Assembly (NCBI GenBank): GCA_964348615.1 | Contig: CAYGDE010000040.1 | Location: 1-5,491 of the forward strand | Source: DATIHT01 sp964348615 | GTDB taxonomy: Bacteria > Patescibacteriota > Microgenomatia > Curtissbacterales > GWA2-41-24 | Direction of reading: 5' to 3' | DNA: 5,491 nt | Shown here: positions 5,348 to 5,491 of the stretch, piece by piece | How positions within the stretch are numbered: position 1 is the first letter of the stretch | Layout of the letters: each line of letters starts with the position of its first letter | The notes under the pieces: generated by a model | Told to the model about the DNA's origin: nothing | Database searches by the model: none | Seen by the model: the letters and a program-made list of their open reading frames with translations, nothing else | Made by a program: the position numbers and the translations under genes

Positions 5348-5491
5348 CCCTATCATAAAGCTAAGAGCTCTGGTTGCTTTCTTGTTTTTAAAACAAAAAG
5401 CTAACGTTTTCGTTCAAAAAACAAAAAAGTATAAAACCACAATCACAACCAGTGAAAATCTTCAAAAAGCTCAGCAAGTCATATTACCAGC
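5322..5491 (+). other. Stretch after ftsI: leader and possible start of a truncated gene
   Basis: No gene can be called firmly here. One frame is open from 5322 to the window end (about 56 codons). It reads through a hydrophobic stretch (KLRALVAFLFL) and a Lys/Thr-rich part to QKAQQVILP, but has no ATG and only weak starts such as CTG 5370 or TTG 5382. A second frame is open from 5392 and has a GTG at 5452 (VKIFKKLSKSYYQ), without a Shine-Dalgarno. Either could begin the next dcw gene. The first 25-100 nt after the promoter also contain small AT-rich hairpins (for example GCTTT 5376-5380 with AAAGC 5397-5401). Confidence 0.25.

Noticed and set aside
5318..5404. 28-codon GTG frame after ftsI
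   Set aside because: Its start lies inside the palindrome and upstream of the predicted transcript start, with no Shine-Dalgarno or recognisable product.
1..5491. Recoded UGA, as in some Patescibacteria lineages (SR1/Gracilibacteria)
   Set aside because: TGA is needed as the mraZ stop, and none of the large genes contains an in-frame TGA.
1..5491. CRISPR array, insertion sequence, tRNA or rRNA
   Set aside because: No spaced direct repeats of CRISPR size, no terminal inverted repeats with a transposase, and no cloverleaf or rRNA-like stretch were seen.

Overview
The window carries the first part of a division and cell-wall (dcw) cluster on the + strand, mraZ-rsmH-ftsL-ftsI, preceded by a class-II glutamine amidotransferase of the amidophosphoribosyltransferase (PurF) family. 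All confident genes point the same way. The DNA is AT-rich with A-rich runs, it uses GTG and probably TTG starts, and UGA is a stop (mraZ ends in TGA), so the standard bacterial code applies. The small, divergent proteins (132-aa MraZ, 110-aa FtsL-like protein, FtsI without PASTA domains) and the atypical PurF suggest an uncultivated small-genome bacterium, perhaps of the Patescibacteria/CPR. That placement is inference, and nothing here fixes the phylum.

Layout. Positions 1-51 hold an extended -10 element (TGCTACAAT) and a hairpin followed by a T-run, just ahead of purF (52-1617). The purF product keeps its glutaminase residues and four Fe-S-type cysteines, but its PRPP loop is altered. The 257-bp gap 1618-1874 contains a possible 31-aa single-span membrane peptide (1640-1735), then the mraZ control region: a TTGACA -35 and four TGGTGA-like boxes at exact 10-bp steps, a good candidate for the MraZ operator. 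mraZ (1875-2273) overlaps rsmH (2270-3142) at GTGA. An FtsL-like gene (3152-3484) and ftsI (3526-5268) follow.

The last 223 bp (5269-5491) contain a perfect 16-bp palindrome next to a consensus TATAAT. This looks like a regulated promoter for a gene that starts near or beyond the window edge.

How the genes work together: MraZ probably controls the cluster promoter through the 10-bp repeats. RsmH methylates 16S rRNA. The FtsL-like protein and FtsI are inner-membrane divisome parts, FtsI being the septal transpeptidase. PurF would belong to purine synthesis, or to a related amidotransfer reaction, and is probably a separate transcription unit. I see no defence system, mobile element, CRISPR array or RNA gene. 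The most notable signals are the MraZ boxes, the altered PurF active site, and the palindrome-promoter after ftsI.
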